From contig NZ_LT906473.1 in assembly GCF_900187295.1 (NCBI RefSeq), positions 558,001-622,000 of the forward strand: DNA of 64,000 nucleotides. Reading direction: 5' to 3'. Below are positions 55,123 to 63,997 of this stretch, piece after piece. Each line of letters begins with the position of its first letter. Within the stretch, counting starts at the first letter, position 1. A model generated the notes under the pieces. The model worked only from the letters and a program-made list of their open reading frames with translations, was not told the DNA's origin and made no database searches. Both the position numbers and the translations under genes were made by a program. The DNA comes from Corynebacterium cystitidis (GTDB lineage: Bacteria; Actinomycetota; Actinomycetes; Mycobacteriales; Mycobacteriaceae).

Positions 55123-57546
55123 CTAATTCTGGAAGAAAGCTTTTACCAGCGGAAGGACACTCCACAGCGCACTGACTCCTCCGAAGAAACCAACCAGCAC
55201 CAGTAACAATGGCTGATACCTGTTCCAGAAATTGTGCGCGGAGCCAATCAGATCCGTAGTACTGCTCTCCTTTTTGTCTTCAGGTTCTCCAGTGTTCTGA
55301 TCAGCATTCGGGTCCTCGCCCTCACCATTACTTTGCCCTTTTGGTGGCAGGGGTAGATCACTAGGTGTGTCTTTCTCATGGTCTACTGGAGGGTTTTCCA
55401 CCTCAGCCCCTGCTTGAGCAGCGGCAGCGTTGCCGATGGCAAAGGTCAGTGCTTCCGGCTCAGATGTAAGCACTTCGCCATCTTTTGTGGTCAGGCTGTA
55501 CGTTAGATCGAAAACATACTCACCGGGTGTGCTAAATGCCCAGCTGACGTGAGTATGGGCGGGGTAGCCAATCTCAATGCTGTGGTCATCAACTGTAGAA
55601 TCCGTAAGAATCTCCAGGTTGTGCCCGCTGCCTTTGAACATTCCCCAGGTGGCCCCTTCGGGAACGGTGCGCGGCGTGAGAGTGAGGGTGACGTGCCCAT
55701 CCACATCGTCGTAGTTGATGCCCGTGGTGTTGTAGCCGGGCCAGATGATTCCTCGGTCCTGCGCCTCAGGTAGGTAGTAGAACATCTGCCCTACCTCGCC
55801 CATGAAATCGAATCTAGCATCGGACAGCTGCTCGGTGCGCTGCTGTAACGCGTTGTCGCGCACCACTAGTACCACTTGGTCTAGCGGCCGCTGCACCGTT
55901 TGGTTTGCATGAAGCCCAGTATCGTCTTTGAGGCGGGCAACAAGCTGGCCGTCTTCTTGCAAAGCGAGGATGTCTACGTGCCCTTTATCCAGCAGGATCG
56001 TTTGCTGGGCACCGTCATCGCCTGGCCCCGCGTCCGGCCCCTCCGGCTTGCTAATTTCCGGCGGCACTACCGCTGAATCGGGTGTTTCGAAGGTGGCGGT
56101 TCCTTCAAAATTCTTCCCATATTCGTAGTTATCGGTCAGTACTACGGTGGTGGCATGCTCATCAATGGTTGGGTGCGGGGTGATAGTGAAGCGCACCTGG
56201 GTGCCGTTTAACCAGTCGTAGGTGTTGCCGTAGAGCTCTACTTTGCCGCCTTCGATGGTTCCTTCGATCGTAGACGTCGGGTTTTCATCATCCGGGTCAG
56301 TATAAAATCCGCCATGTATGAAGCCACGCAAGCGCGGATCAGCCTGCAGAGTGATCTTCACCATATCTGGATTCGCATACTCACCAGCCTCCACTGGTCG
56401 ACCAGCCACGTGTTGTGCGGTGACCGTAAATTCCGGCGTGGAAATAGCAGTTGGCAGGTTCCAGTTGCTGCGCCACGAAAAACCGGTGCGGTCATTCCAG
56501 GATTCGGCTGATTCTGCTGAGGAAACTTGCGCACTACCACCTTCGGTGTAGCTGAGCTCTGGTGAGATCCACCGCGGGCCTTCCCCCGCTGCCGGGGTGA
56601 ATACCGCTTGCAGGCGAGAATCGACTGGCCCGAGGAGCTCATCCCATTCTGTCTGCCCGTCAACAACGTCAAGGTCGGTGAGGAAGTAGCCGTCGATAAG
56701 CACTGTCAACGTGCCGTTTGCGCCATTGCCGGCCTTAAAGGAGATGGTGCTGAGGTTCTTCCCTGCCTCGGCGGGGCCGACGGAGAAGGTGTAACCAGCC
56801 GCTGCGGCATCGCCGCTATCGGCGGCATCATAGCGCTGCTGCAGGCTCGGCGTGGCCGTATCCTTCGGGCGTTGACCGCCGACTTGCACTACCAGATCTT
56901 GTGGCTCAGACTGGATCAGTTCACCATCCACTGTGCGCGCGCTGGCTTGGTATTCCAGCACGTAGCGCCCCGGTTTGGTAAAGATGGTGGCAGCGTGTTC
57001 GTGGGTACCCTTCACAATGGGCACCGTATGTGGGGACTTGTCTCCTGAGCCCAACTGGCGCTTGGGGCCGAATTGGCGGCCTTGGTCGAAGAACATCTCC
57101 ACCTGGCCGGGGCCTTCAACACTAAGCAAGTCCAAGGCGCCGATGCCATGGCGGAAAGACTCAGTCGGTATGCCTGTGTCTGCACCATAGCCCCACCAGA
57201 TTGGGTAGTTAAACATGAAAGCGCTTTGCGGTGCCATGTAGTACGTCTGGCCAGGTGCGCCGAAGTCATCGAAAAAGCCTTCATCCGGCAGGGTGTACTG
57301 ATAATACTGGGGATCCTCGGTTTTACCGACCCAGAGCACACCCTCTTGAAGATCGACACCTTCGAGGATTTCTAGGTTGAAGTTGTTGTCCTCCCAGAAT
57401 GCTTTGGGGGCGTCAATGTGCTGTTCGGTGCCCACTATTTTTCCGTCGTCTGGGCCGGCGTGTGCTAGCGGGCTTCCTACGGGGCTTACCGTTGGGCTGA
57501 TCAATGCTAACGCTGAGACCAGCCCAACAAGCCATGTCCTCTTCAT
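55123..57546 (-). CDS. Large surface-anchored repeat protein (choice-of-anchor M type)
   Basis: 807 residues. Signal peptide MKRTWLVGLVSALALISPTV is followed by two or more copies of the actinobacterial surface repeat. Copy 1 is around WVGKTEDPQYYQY to HEHAATIFTKPGRYVLEYQA and copy 2 is around GHVDILALQEDGQLVARL to HTHVSWAFSTPGEYVFDLTY, each ending in SEPQDLVV- or SEPEALTF-type strands. A Pro/Glu/Asn-rich spacer follows, then a C-terminal transmembrane helix PLLLVLVGFFGGVSALWSVL with a short tail and no LPXTG. The ATG at 57546 starts the signal peptide; upstream codons to 57660 are unlikely to be used. Such proteins often accompany metal or haem ABC transporters, absent here. Confidence 0.85.
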   Translation of the reverse strand: MKRTWLVGLVSALALISPTVSPVGSPLAHAGPDDGKIVGTEQHIDAPKAFWEDNNFNLEILEGVDLQEGVLWVGKTEDPQYYQYTLPDEGFFDDFGAPGQTYYMAPQSAFMFNYPIWWGYGADTGIPTESFRHGIGALDLLSVEGPGQVEMFFDQGRQFGPKRQLGSGDKSPHTVPIVKGTHEHAATIFTKPGRYVLEYQASARTVDGELIQSEPQDLVVQVGGQRPKDTATPSLQQRYDAADSGDAAAAGYTFSVGPAEAGKNLSTISFKAGNGANGTLTVLIDGYFLTDLDVVDGQTEWDELLGPVDSRLQAVFTPAAGEGPRWISPELSYTEGGSAQVSSAESAESWNDRTGFSWRSNWNLPTAISTPEFTVTAQHVAGRPVEAGEYANPDMVKITLQADPRLRGFIHGGFYTDPDDENPTSTIEGTIEGGKVELYGNTYDWLNGTQVRFTITPHPTIDEHATTVVLTDNYEYGKNFEGTATFETPDSAVVPPEISKPEGPDAGPGDDGAQQTILLDKGHVDILALQEDGQLVARLKDDTGLHANQTVQRPLDQVVLVVRDNALQQRTEQLSDARFDFMGEVGQMFYYLPEAQDRGIIWPGYNTTGINYDDVDGHVTLTLTPRTVPEGATWGMFKGSGHNLEILTDSTVDDHSIEIGYPAHTHVSWAFSTPGEYVFDLTYSLTTKDGEVLTSEPEALTFAIGNAAAAQAGAEVENPPVDHEKDTPSDLPLPPKGQSNGEGEDPNADQNTGEPEDKKESSTTDLIGSAHNFWNRYQPLLLVLVGFFGGVSALWSVLPLVKAFFQN

Positions 57547-57781
57547 GTGTATCGGGGTACCTTTCTGACAGTTTTCCAACATTTGGCAAGACTTCCGTCT
57601 CCAACTATCACACTTTTGACAATGTTTTTCAATATTTTGTCGGGCTCGGAAGCACCCCACGGAGCCGTTACACTATTGTCTGAGCGCCAGTGCGCTTGCC
57701 GACGACGCATCCCGCTCTCCCCGGCGGCTGACTGAAATTCGGAAAACAGTGCCATGCTCCGACGAAAGGAAGGACATCGTT

Positions 57782-58489
57782 GTGAAAAAACGCCGTGTGC
57801 TCATCGCACTGACTGTCTCTGGTGCAGTGCTTTTGGCGGGCTGCAACGCAAGCACTGATAGCCCGGTTCTCGAAGACTCAGCGAAAGAAAACCCAGCTGA
57901 AGAAAACTCGGTGGAGGAAGGCCTTAGCCACCAGCAGGGATCTAGTTCTAAGGAACCCAGTTCTGCAGCCCCTAGTTCTTTTGTCTCACTGCCGCCCACA
58001 CAGACCACAGACAAAGCACATTCACCGGTTGGAGCAACAACTCCCACTGAAGCCTGCGACCCTTCGGCAGCCAATCCGCTGGCCAGTATTTCTTCTCTAC
58101 CGATCATTGATTCCGGCGGGCACCAATTCACATTCAGTATCACCCAGGATGCTTTCGATCCGTGTGCACCGTTGAGTTGGTCTGTCATTGCCGGTGGCGT
58201 GGGCCCTGGCAACTCGTTGCGCCAAGGTGTGGTGTTCTTTCATCAGGGGCGGCCCATTTCTCAGCCGGCACCACTCATGCAGGAGCAAGTGACAGCAGTG
58301 ACACCCCACGAGGATGGTTCCGTGGAGGTCTCCTACCAAGTCTTGGACGGGCCGCGTGCTGCCGGAAATACGCTGCCAGGCTCAGCCCGCTTCGCTCTTA
58401 CAGGCGAGGGCACTTTGGAAAACGTCGACAACACTCTGCCCTTGGTGGCCAACGAGGCCGGGATCCAACTAGATGTCAGCGGCGTCTAA
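57782..58489 (+). CDS. Secreted lipoprotein (LppP/LprE-like)
   Basis: 235 residues. The lipobox is VSGAVLLAGCNAS after the basic VKKRRVLIALT. A long Ser/Glu-rich linker (ENPAEENSVEEGLSHQQGSS) leads to a folded domain with two cysteines (EACDPSAANP, FDPCAPLSW) and strands NSLRQGVVFFHQGRPI and ARFALTGEGTLENVDNTLPL. GTG 57782 has an AAGGAAGG site; an earlier ATG would precede the lysines without need. It is divergent from the surface protein gene, and both may be co-regulated from the 235-base gap. Similar lipoproteins occur throughout Corynebacterium and Mycobacterium. Confidence 0.85.
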   Translation: MKKRRVLIALTVSGAVLLAGCNASTDSPVLEDSAKENPAEENSVEEGLSHQQGSSSKEPSSAAPSSFVSLPPTQTTDKAHSPVGATTPTEACDPSAANPLASISSLPIIDSGGHQFTFSITQDAFDPCAPLSWSVIAGGVGPGNSLRQGVVFFHQGRPISQPAPLMQEQVTAVTPHEDGSVEVSYQVLDGPRAAGNTLPGSARFALTGEGTLENVDNTLPLVANEAGIQLDVSGV

Positions 58490-58702
58490 ATCTAGCAACG
58501 TATTGGTGGTAGCGCAGATGCCCGGGACGATCAAGCGCCCGCGGAGTGCTCGTCGATAAGCGACTAGATCTTCGGTGCCCTATCCTTTCTGGTTGCAAAT
58601 TCCTGCTCATCAATACCCCGGTTACGATGAGAGCTAAACAAGTGGTCGCAAGATAACGAAGACAGGTCGTCGGAGGGGAATTCTGGCCTCGGAGAGGAGT
58701 TT

Positions 58703-59293
58703 ATGTTTTCCGCAAAACCGCATATTCTCATCCCTGGAGATCCGGCTTTTGACGATCTCGAACGGTGGGAATGGGCAGACGATGCCCTTCAGAACTTTCT
58801 CGCACTGCGGAACCGGGATGCGGTCGCATTTAACTGGATTTACGCGAATATGAAGCAGTGGAACCGAGAGGGGTATCATCCAATTACTCGCCAAGACCAA
58901 AAAGCCATGGAAGCTCCCAGTGGTTTCGATGCTGCACAGCAGGTAGATCACCCGCCATGGATGGGAGAAATCCGAGAAATTCAAAGCTCGCTTAGCCAAC
59001 GTCAAAGTAGCTCTCAGCGGAACCCTCGCCATTACCGCCTCTACTACTTCGATATCGCCGATGTTTCAGGGGAGCCAGCCCATCGAATGCTTGTGACCCA
59101 GTTTTCGGAGAAGCGGATTTACTACAAGCGTGATGGAAGCGTCGACAACGCGCGGACTGACAAGGCCCAGACCGCGCAGATGATCAACGCAATGGAGGCC
59201 GCGAAAAACTGGTGCGCTGACAATGGTCGTGCCTATCGGCCGTGGACTTTCCCTCCCACCCCAGATCAACAAAATGTGCAGCTAAGCAATTAA
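58703..59293 (+). CDS. Unknown protein, first gene of a three-gene operon
   Basis: 196 residues. The first 90 are rich in Trp and charged residues (DDLERWEWADDALQNFLALR, NWIYANMKQWNREGYHP). The rest has RHYRLYYFDIADVSGEPAHR, VTQFSEKRIYYKRDGSVDN and MINAMEAAKNWCADNGRAYR, vaguely like the strand-helix layout of RelE/HigB toxins. ATG 58703 has a GAGAGGAG site. It is followed by an XRE regulator, the HigB-HigA order, so a toxin role is possible. No family is recognised with certainty. Confidence 0.65.
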   Translation: MFSAKPHILIPGDPAFDDLERWEWADDALQNFLALRNRDAVAFNWIYANMKQWNREGYHPITRQDQKAMEAPSGFDAAQQVDHPPWMGEIREIQSSLSQRQSSSQRNPRHYRLYYFDIADVSGEPAHRMLVTQFSEKRIYYKRDGSVDNARTDKAQTAQMINAMEAAKNWCADNGRAYRPWTFPPTPDQQNVQLSN

Positions 59294-59301
59294 ATGTGTA
59301 A

Positions 59302-59342
59302 TATAATGCACGGCGCGTCGCTATGATTAATTTAGTTACTAA
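59302..59342 (+). promoter_or_regulatory. Possible promoter and operator before the XRE gene
   Basis: A perfect TATAAT lies at 59302-59307 and a palindrome TTAGTTACTAA at 59332-59342, 15 bases before the start of the XRE gene. A -35 box is not clear. Together they suggest a second, autoregulated promoter inside the operon. Confidence 0.35.
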
Positions 59343-59357
59343 AAGGAAGAAAACACC

Positions 59358-59882
59358 ATGGCCAAGCTGGAACTTGATCCCACACTGCGCCTCGGCGTGG
59401 ACCTCGCGAGCTCCGACATCAATCTTCTTAACCACCTCACTGCTCTGCGGAAATGTAAGAATATGACGCAAGAAAGTGTGGCTCAGAAGATGGGCGTGGA
59501 TCGCAGTGTCATCGCCCGCTTAGAATCCACGACGGGGGACCACTCGAAGAACCACACAATGGAATCGATTAGGCGCTACGCCGAAGCCATTGGCGCCTTT
59601 ATAGGACATGTTGTTTTTGACACCTCCATTCAGGCCGAGCGTGAGGAAGCCGAAAAGTTCAAGGCGATTGCACGGGAAAGTCTTCGAGAGCGTCGCATGA
59701 AAGGCGACGGACACGAGCGTTTATCTGACAAGGCCTCACAGAAAGTGAAAAAGAGCACCGTGCATTTTGAGGAGCAGTTCGGCCCTGTAAGCCACAAGCG
59801 AGGCTATTATGCCCAGGCTACACAGGCGAAAGGCGTGATGGTGGTTGGACAAGACCTCGTTGATGTGACAAGGGGTCGGTAA
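59358..59882 (+). CDS. XRE-family HTH regulator, possible antitoxin
   Basis: 174 residues. The helix-turn-helix is LLNHLTALRKCKNMTQESVA, KMGVDRSVIARLESTTGDHS, with the conserved TMESIRRYAEAIGAF helix after it. The C-terminal half is charged and helical (EREEAEKFKAIARESLRERR) and could bind a partner protein. ATG 59358 has AAGGAAG. Its stop overlaps the start of the third gene by one base (TAATG). Confidence 0.8.
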   Translation: MAKLELDPTLRLGVDLASSDINLLNHLTALRKCKNMTQESVAQKMGVDRSVIARLESTTGDHSKNHTMESIRRYAEAIGAFIGHVVFDTSIQAEREEAEKFKAIARESLRERRMKGDGHERLSDKASQKVKKSTVHFEEQFGPVSHKRGYYAQATQAKGVMVVGQDLVDVTRGR

Positions 59883-60328
59883 TGGTCGACAGCAGGACAG
59901 GTTTCGCTCGGTGGTCTGTGCGTAAGATCTACGCTGAGAACATCGCGGAGGGGATGAATGAATCTAGCGTGGACAGTGTGGGTACTCCGGACGCAGAGAG
60001 CGAAACTACGCGACAGGTGAAATCAGAGATCGAATTGCGGAGGTTCATCCAAGAAGACCGTGACCTTATCGTGCAACTGGATATAGCCACCGAGGTGGAA
60101 GGGGCCGCGAAATACCAGTTAGAACTGCAGGGGGCGTGGCAACTATCCGAAGAAATCCTCGCCGAGGGGGTAGACGAGCGCACTATCGACGATTTAGCAA
60201 TGGGATATCGCCTCGATGAGATCACTGCAGTAGCCAACGCAAAGTTGCTGGGATTAGCGCAAGATATCAACCAGCCACCAGTTGCGATTTCGCAGGAGCA
60301 CCTCGCAGGAATTCGCGATCAGGCATAG
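59882..60328 (+). CDS. Unknown protein, third gene of the XRE operon
   Basis: 148 residues, acidic and helical (SEIELRRFIQEDRDLIVQLD, LELQGAWQLSEEILAEGVDE, DLAMGYRLDEITAVANAKLL). It is translationally coupled to the XRE gene. No family recognised. Confidence 0.6.
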   Translation: MVDSRTGFARWSVRKIYAENIAEGMNESSVDSVGTPDAESETTRQVKSEIELRRFIQEDRDLIVQLDIATEVEGAAKYQLELQGAWQLSEEILAEGVDERTIDDLAMGYRLDEITAVANAKLLGLAQDINQPPVAISQEHLAGIRDQA

Positions 60329-61008
60329 ATTGAAGGCCTAGGACGCTATAAAAGTTAAATACTGGAAACTAATGCCCGGCGATCCGCTCGCCCCATAAGC
60401 GGACGTATAGTCCTTCTCCCGCCAGACTAAGAAATAGAACAGTCTTTGCTACGGGGAGCAGAAGATCGTCGTTAAGCGAATGTCTTTTCCAGCTAATTAG
60501 AATCAGCCTAGAAAGAAAATCGGAGAAAGCTGCACAGTGAGGGTTTCGGCCAGTAACGCAGCGACCGCCTGTGGGCCTCGCAGTCTGCGAGCTTCCCCGC
60601 GTTTTTCTCGGCAGAACTCAGCACCGTTGGTAAGCGTCTGGTTTGTCGATTAGGTGAATGAATCGACTCTCGGGCCTCTAGTGGGAGTGGGACTTTCCGT
60701 TCTCGGCAGTGAGGTACTTAGTCGCAGAGAAGATGGGCTCCATTTTTATCGAGTTCGGAACATTGATGAATGGCTCGAAGATTCAGGGGACAGCTGAAGT
60801 GCTCGATGGCTTGGATTGGTCATTGGTCGGTGGGCCATGGTTGAAGTCGGGGTTGAATCTGCTTCCTACCAGACGATTAAACGCTACCTTCCTACCTAAG
60901 CCACTGATCGGTGGGGAAGCGTGGGCGATTTTCAGGTGTGCTCCGAAATCGCAGGTCTGTTGGCTTCAGGTGAAGCTGTGCGCAAAAATCTCGAATCCAG
61001 CGTAGTAG
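60329..61008. other. Stretch with gene debris only
   Basis: No frame carries a start with ribosome site. Near 60700-60790 one frame reads EVLSRREDGLHFYRVRNIDE, then a stop; it looks protein-like but is not recognised. A reverse copy of the GCTTAACGACGA motif lies at 60466-60477. Confidence 0.4.
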
Positions 61009-61026
61009 GTGTTTAGGCTGAAGAAT

Positions 61027-63237
61027 ATGGAACTCGCCGACCGCTTGGAGCGCTTAGAAAAGCTCAGCCACCTACTCGCAGAGGAGATCGCTGCTCTCCG
61101 CTGTGAGTTAGCAGTACGCCAAGAACATCCTGTTCAGAAGCAGGAATTAGTAAGTAACAAAGCGCCCTCCGGTGACAAAGAAGCTCTCCTGGACGTGTAC
61201 ATGTCCCTGTTTGTCGGCCGCAGTGACGTGTACGCCTACGCCTGGGAGAACAAAGAGAAGGGGATCAAGGGATGGGCGCCGTCGCGAGAGAAAAACTACA
61301 ACGTGCCACAGCAGCAGCGGCGATTCCTACCACTGACTCGCGACGTGATCCGGGACCACATTTGGAATCCGAAAGCCTCGCATAAGGGGCTCTACGTGAT
61401 GCTTCCAGACGATACCTGCCGAGTGTTGGTGTGCGACTTTGATGATGGCGACTGGAAAGAGGATGCGACCGCCTACGCCGAGGTGGCGGCACAGTATGGG
61501 TGTGACCCGTTGGTGGAGTTATCGCGAAGCGGTGACGGTGCCCACGTGTGGATCTTCTTTACCCAGCCGGTTCCAGCGCGGCTGGCTAGACAGCTGGGAT
61601 ACGGGCTGCTGGGTGAGGTGGCGCACGAGTATCCCCACGTGCGGTTGCACTCCATGGACCGGTTCTTCCCGGCACAGGACACCCTGCCGGTGCGCTCCAA
61701 AGGAGCAGGCAAGCTAGGTAACCTTATCGCGCTTCCATTACACGTAGGAAGTTGGCACACCAAACGCACGACCGTGTTCGTGGACCCGTCCACGTGGCAG
61801 GAATATCCGGAGCAATTCGCACGGCTCCGTGAGGTCAAAGCGATGGGAGTAGCAGACGTAGATGCGGTCGTCGATAAGCTCGATGATCAACCCCCGCAAC
61901 CGAAACCGAGTGAGCATCGCGGACCTGTGAACCTCCGTGTCGCAGAGGGGATGCATGTGCCGCGTGAAGTAAGCGTGGCTGCCGAGCTGAAATGGCTGGC
62001 CAGCGTGCCCAATCCGGAGTTCTACCGCAAGCAAAACTCACGAATGTCCACGTATGGGACACCACGCATTATTACGCGGTGGGAGGAGCGCGATGATGAG
62101 TTGGTGCTCCCGCGCGGGCTTGTCGACGATGCCGTCCACGTATTGGAACGGGCAGGGTATGAGGTGAACGTGTCGCGGCCGCGGCCGGCCAAGAAAATTG
62201 CTGTGGAGTTCACCGGGACGCTGCGGCCAGAGCAGAAGAAGGCAGTGCGGGATGTGTGCGCTGATCCGGTGGGGATCCTGCTGGCGGACCCGGGGCAGGG
62301 CAAGACGGTGATGGCGTGTGCGGTGATCGGCAATCGGAAGGTGCGCACGGCGATCGTCGTGAACCGGAAAGAGCTGCAGAAACAGTGGGAGTCGCGGCTG
62401 GACACCTTTCTCGACTGTGTTGACGGCGTGGAGGTTGTGTCGCAGCAAGCGCTCGCGCGCTCGGGCCCGGGCTTGCTGGCAGAGTATGACCAGATCATTG
62501 TGGACGAATGCCACGGAGCGGTCGGGCCGGCGACGGAAGCGGCTTTGAGTTCTGTGAAAGCGCGCTATTGGCTGGGGTTGACCGCGACGAACTACCGCTA
62601 CGACAAGCTAGACCGGCTGATCAACTTCCAGTTCGGGCCCGTGCGGCATCACATGGTGCGCGAGACCGGGGTGGGCAAGCGGACTGTGATCGTGCGGCGC
62701 ACACCGTTTAGCAGCGAAAGTGCAGATTTAGTAGAACTCTGTAACGAGATCGCCGAGGATTCTGCTCGGGTAGAACTGCTCGCCCAGGATGTGGCAGAAG
62801 CGCTCGGCCAAGGGCGGTGCTGCCTGGTGCTAGTGAACAGGTTGGCGGGTGTAGACGCAATGTACAAGGCAGTAGTATCTGCCCTGGCGGGTGGCGCCGA
62901 TAGTGAAATCCCCGTACTTACTATGACGGGAGCACAAACGACGGCGGAACGATCTGAGTTACGTAAGCAGTTAGAAGCACCGCAGTTGTGCTTAATCGCG
63001 ATGAACAAAACTGCCGGTGAGGGCCTAGATGTGCCACAGTTAGATGCGCTTTTTCTGGCCGCTCCATTTAGATTCAAAGGGCTGGTAGTACAGTACACGG
63101 GTCGCATCACCAGGCGCGATGACGTAGATGCAGTGGTGTACGACTACGTCGATACGGCAGTGCCGATGCTAAACCGGATGGCGGGAGGCAGACACCGGGA
63201 GATGAAGAAAATCGGGTGGGATGTCGTGGAAGGGTGA
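61027..63237 (+). CDS. Primase-helicase (TOTE conflict-system type)
   Basis: 736 residues. Residues 1-45 form a coiled coil (MELADRLERLEKLSHLLAEE). A domain of about 220 residues follows with RVLVCDFDDGDWKED (paired Asp), ELSRSGDGAHVWIFFTQPV and LGNLIALPLH, the archaeo-eukaryotic primase pattern seen in TOTE proteins. The SF2 helicase begins GTLRPEQKKAVRDV, with Walker A ADPGQGKTVM, DEAD-box VDECHGAVGP, motif III LGLTATNYR and motif VI VQYTGRITRRDD. ATG 61027 fits the coiled coil; GTG 61009 is an alternative. It stands alone. The role (defence, repair or element replication) is not known. Confidence 0.8.
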   Translation: MELADRLERLEKLSHLLAEEIAALRCELAVRQEHPVQKQELVSNKAPSGDKEALLDVYMSLFVGRSDVYAYAWENKEKGIKGWAPSREKNYNVPQQQRRFLPLTRDVIRDHIWNPKASHKGLYVMLPDDTCRVLVCDFDDGDWKEDATAYAEVAAQYGCDPLVELSRSGDGAHVWIFFTQPVPARLARQLGYGLLGEVAHEYPHVRLHSMDRFFPAQDTLPVRSKGAGKLGNLIALPLHVGSWHTKRTTVFVDPSTWQEYPEQFARLREVKAMGVADVDAVVDKLDDQPPQPKPSEHRGPVNLRVAEGMHVPREVSVAAELKWLASVPNPEFYRKQNSRMSTYGTPRIITRWEERDDELVLPRGLVDDAVHVLERAGYEVNVSRPRPAKKIAVEFTGTLRPEQKKAVRDVCADPVGILLADPGQGKTVMACAVIGNRKVRTAIVVNRKELQKQWESRLDTFLDCVDGVEVVSQQALARSGPGLLAEYDQIIVDECHGAVGPATEAALSSVKARYWLGLTATNYRYDKLDRLINFQFGPVRHHMVRETGVGKRTVIVRRTPFSSESADLVELCNEIAEDSARVELLAQDVAEALGQGRCCLVLVNRLAGVDAMYKAVVSALAGGADSEIPVLTMTGAQTTAERSELRKQLEAPQLCLIAMNKTAGEGLDVPQLDALFLAAPFRFKGLVVQYTGRITRRDDVDAVVYDYVDTAVPMLNRMAGGRHREMKKIGWDVVEG

Positions 63238-63696
63238 GTGTTTAGGCGTCGCATTGGTTGTACGGAAGCGATTAGGTCTGGTGACTGTCAGGATTTGTCA
63301 GGATTTGGGCGACTCAAACATGTATGTAGTGAAAACCTATCCTATGTTGGATCGCGTGCCGATGCGGAGGATCTCACCCAGGAAACGCTGTTAACCCTGT
63401 TGACTAAAACCCCATGTTTTAATGATGAGGAGCACGAGAAGGCGTGGGTGCTGCGAGTAGCGATCAATAAGTGCAAGGAGCATCTGCGCAAACATGCTCG
63501 ACTAGTGCCACTCGACGAGCAGGAACTAGCCGTGCGTCAACCTGTCGGAAATAAACACCACGGCGCCGTTGGGTGTCTGCCACCGTTTTCGGCTTTGGGG
63601 TGTCGGACATGGAAATGCTGGACACTATTGGCAGACCAATCAATGCACGCGATACGTAGGCGGGGTGACGATCAGCGCAGAGGCGATCATAGGTGA
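63238..63696 (+). pseudogene. ECF-type sigma factor, truncated
   Basis: The region-2 core is SRADAEDLTQETLLTLLTK followed by EEHEKAWVLRVAINKCKEHL, as in small sigma-70 factors of Gram-positive bacteria. The N-terminal helix of region 2 is missing, and after LVPLDEQELA the frame is non-homologous, so region 4 is lost. Only about 63340-63540 is real sigma sequence. Confidence 0.65.
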
Positions 63697-63997
63697 CGAA
63701 AGTCAACTCGCAGTGCGCTATCGCATTGAGTTTGAGGAAGGCCGAGAAGTTCCCCGCACTATCGAGGAATTGCACTTTGGCTACCATGAACTTGAAGTGC
63801 GCGCGATGCAGGGAGGTGGATTGACCCACAGTGAATTCCATGATGAAAATTCAGGCGATAACGCTATCGTGTTCTTCAGCGATCTGCGGGATGGTCAAGA
63901 AGTGGTGGCACCCGGCCTGTGGAAAATGCGTTTTGAAATTAACTTTCCTGAAAATGGTCGTACGCTGAACATTGATGGCAGTACCGGCATTACTTAG
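63654..63997 (+). pseudogene. DUF4179-like (anti-sigma type) fragment
   Basis: About 110 codons of ectodomain-like sequence: GVTISAEAIIGDESQLAVRY, REVPRTIEELHFGYHELEVR and GLWKMRFEINFPENGRTLN. DUF4179 proteins are usually encoded behind a sigma factor and act as its membrane anti-sigma factor. The cytoplasmic and transmembrane parts are missing and it stops at 63995-63997. Its position behind the sigma remnant supports the assignment. Confidence 0.5.
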
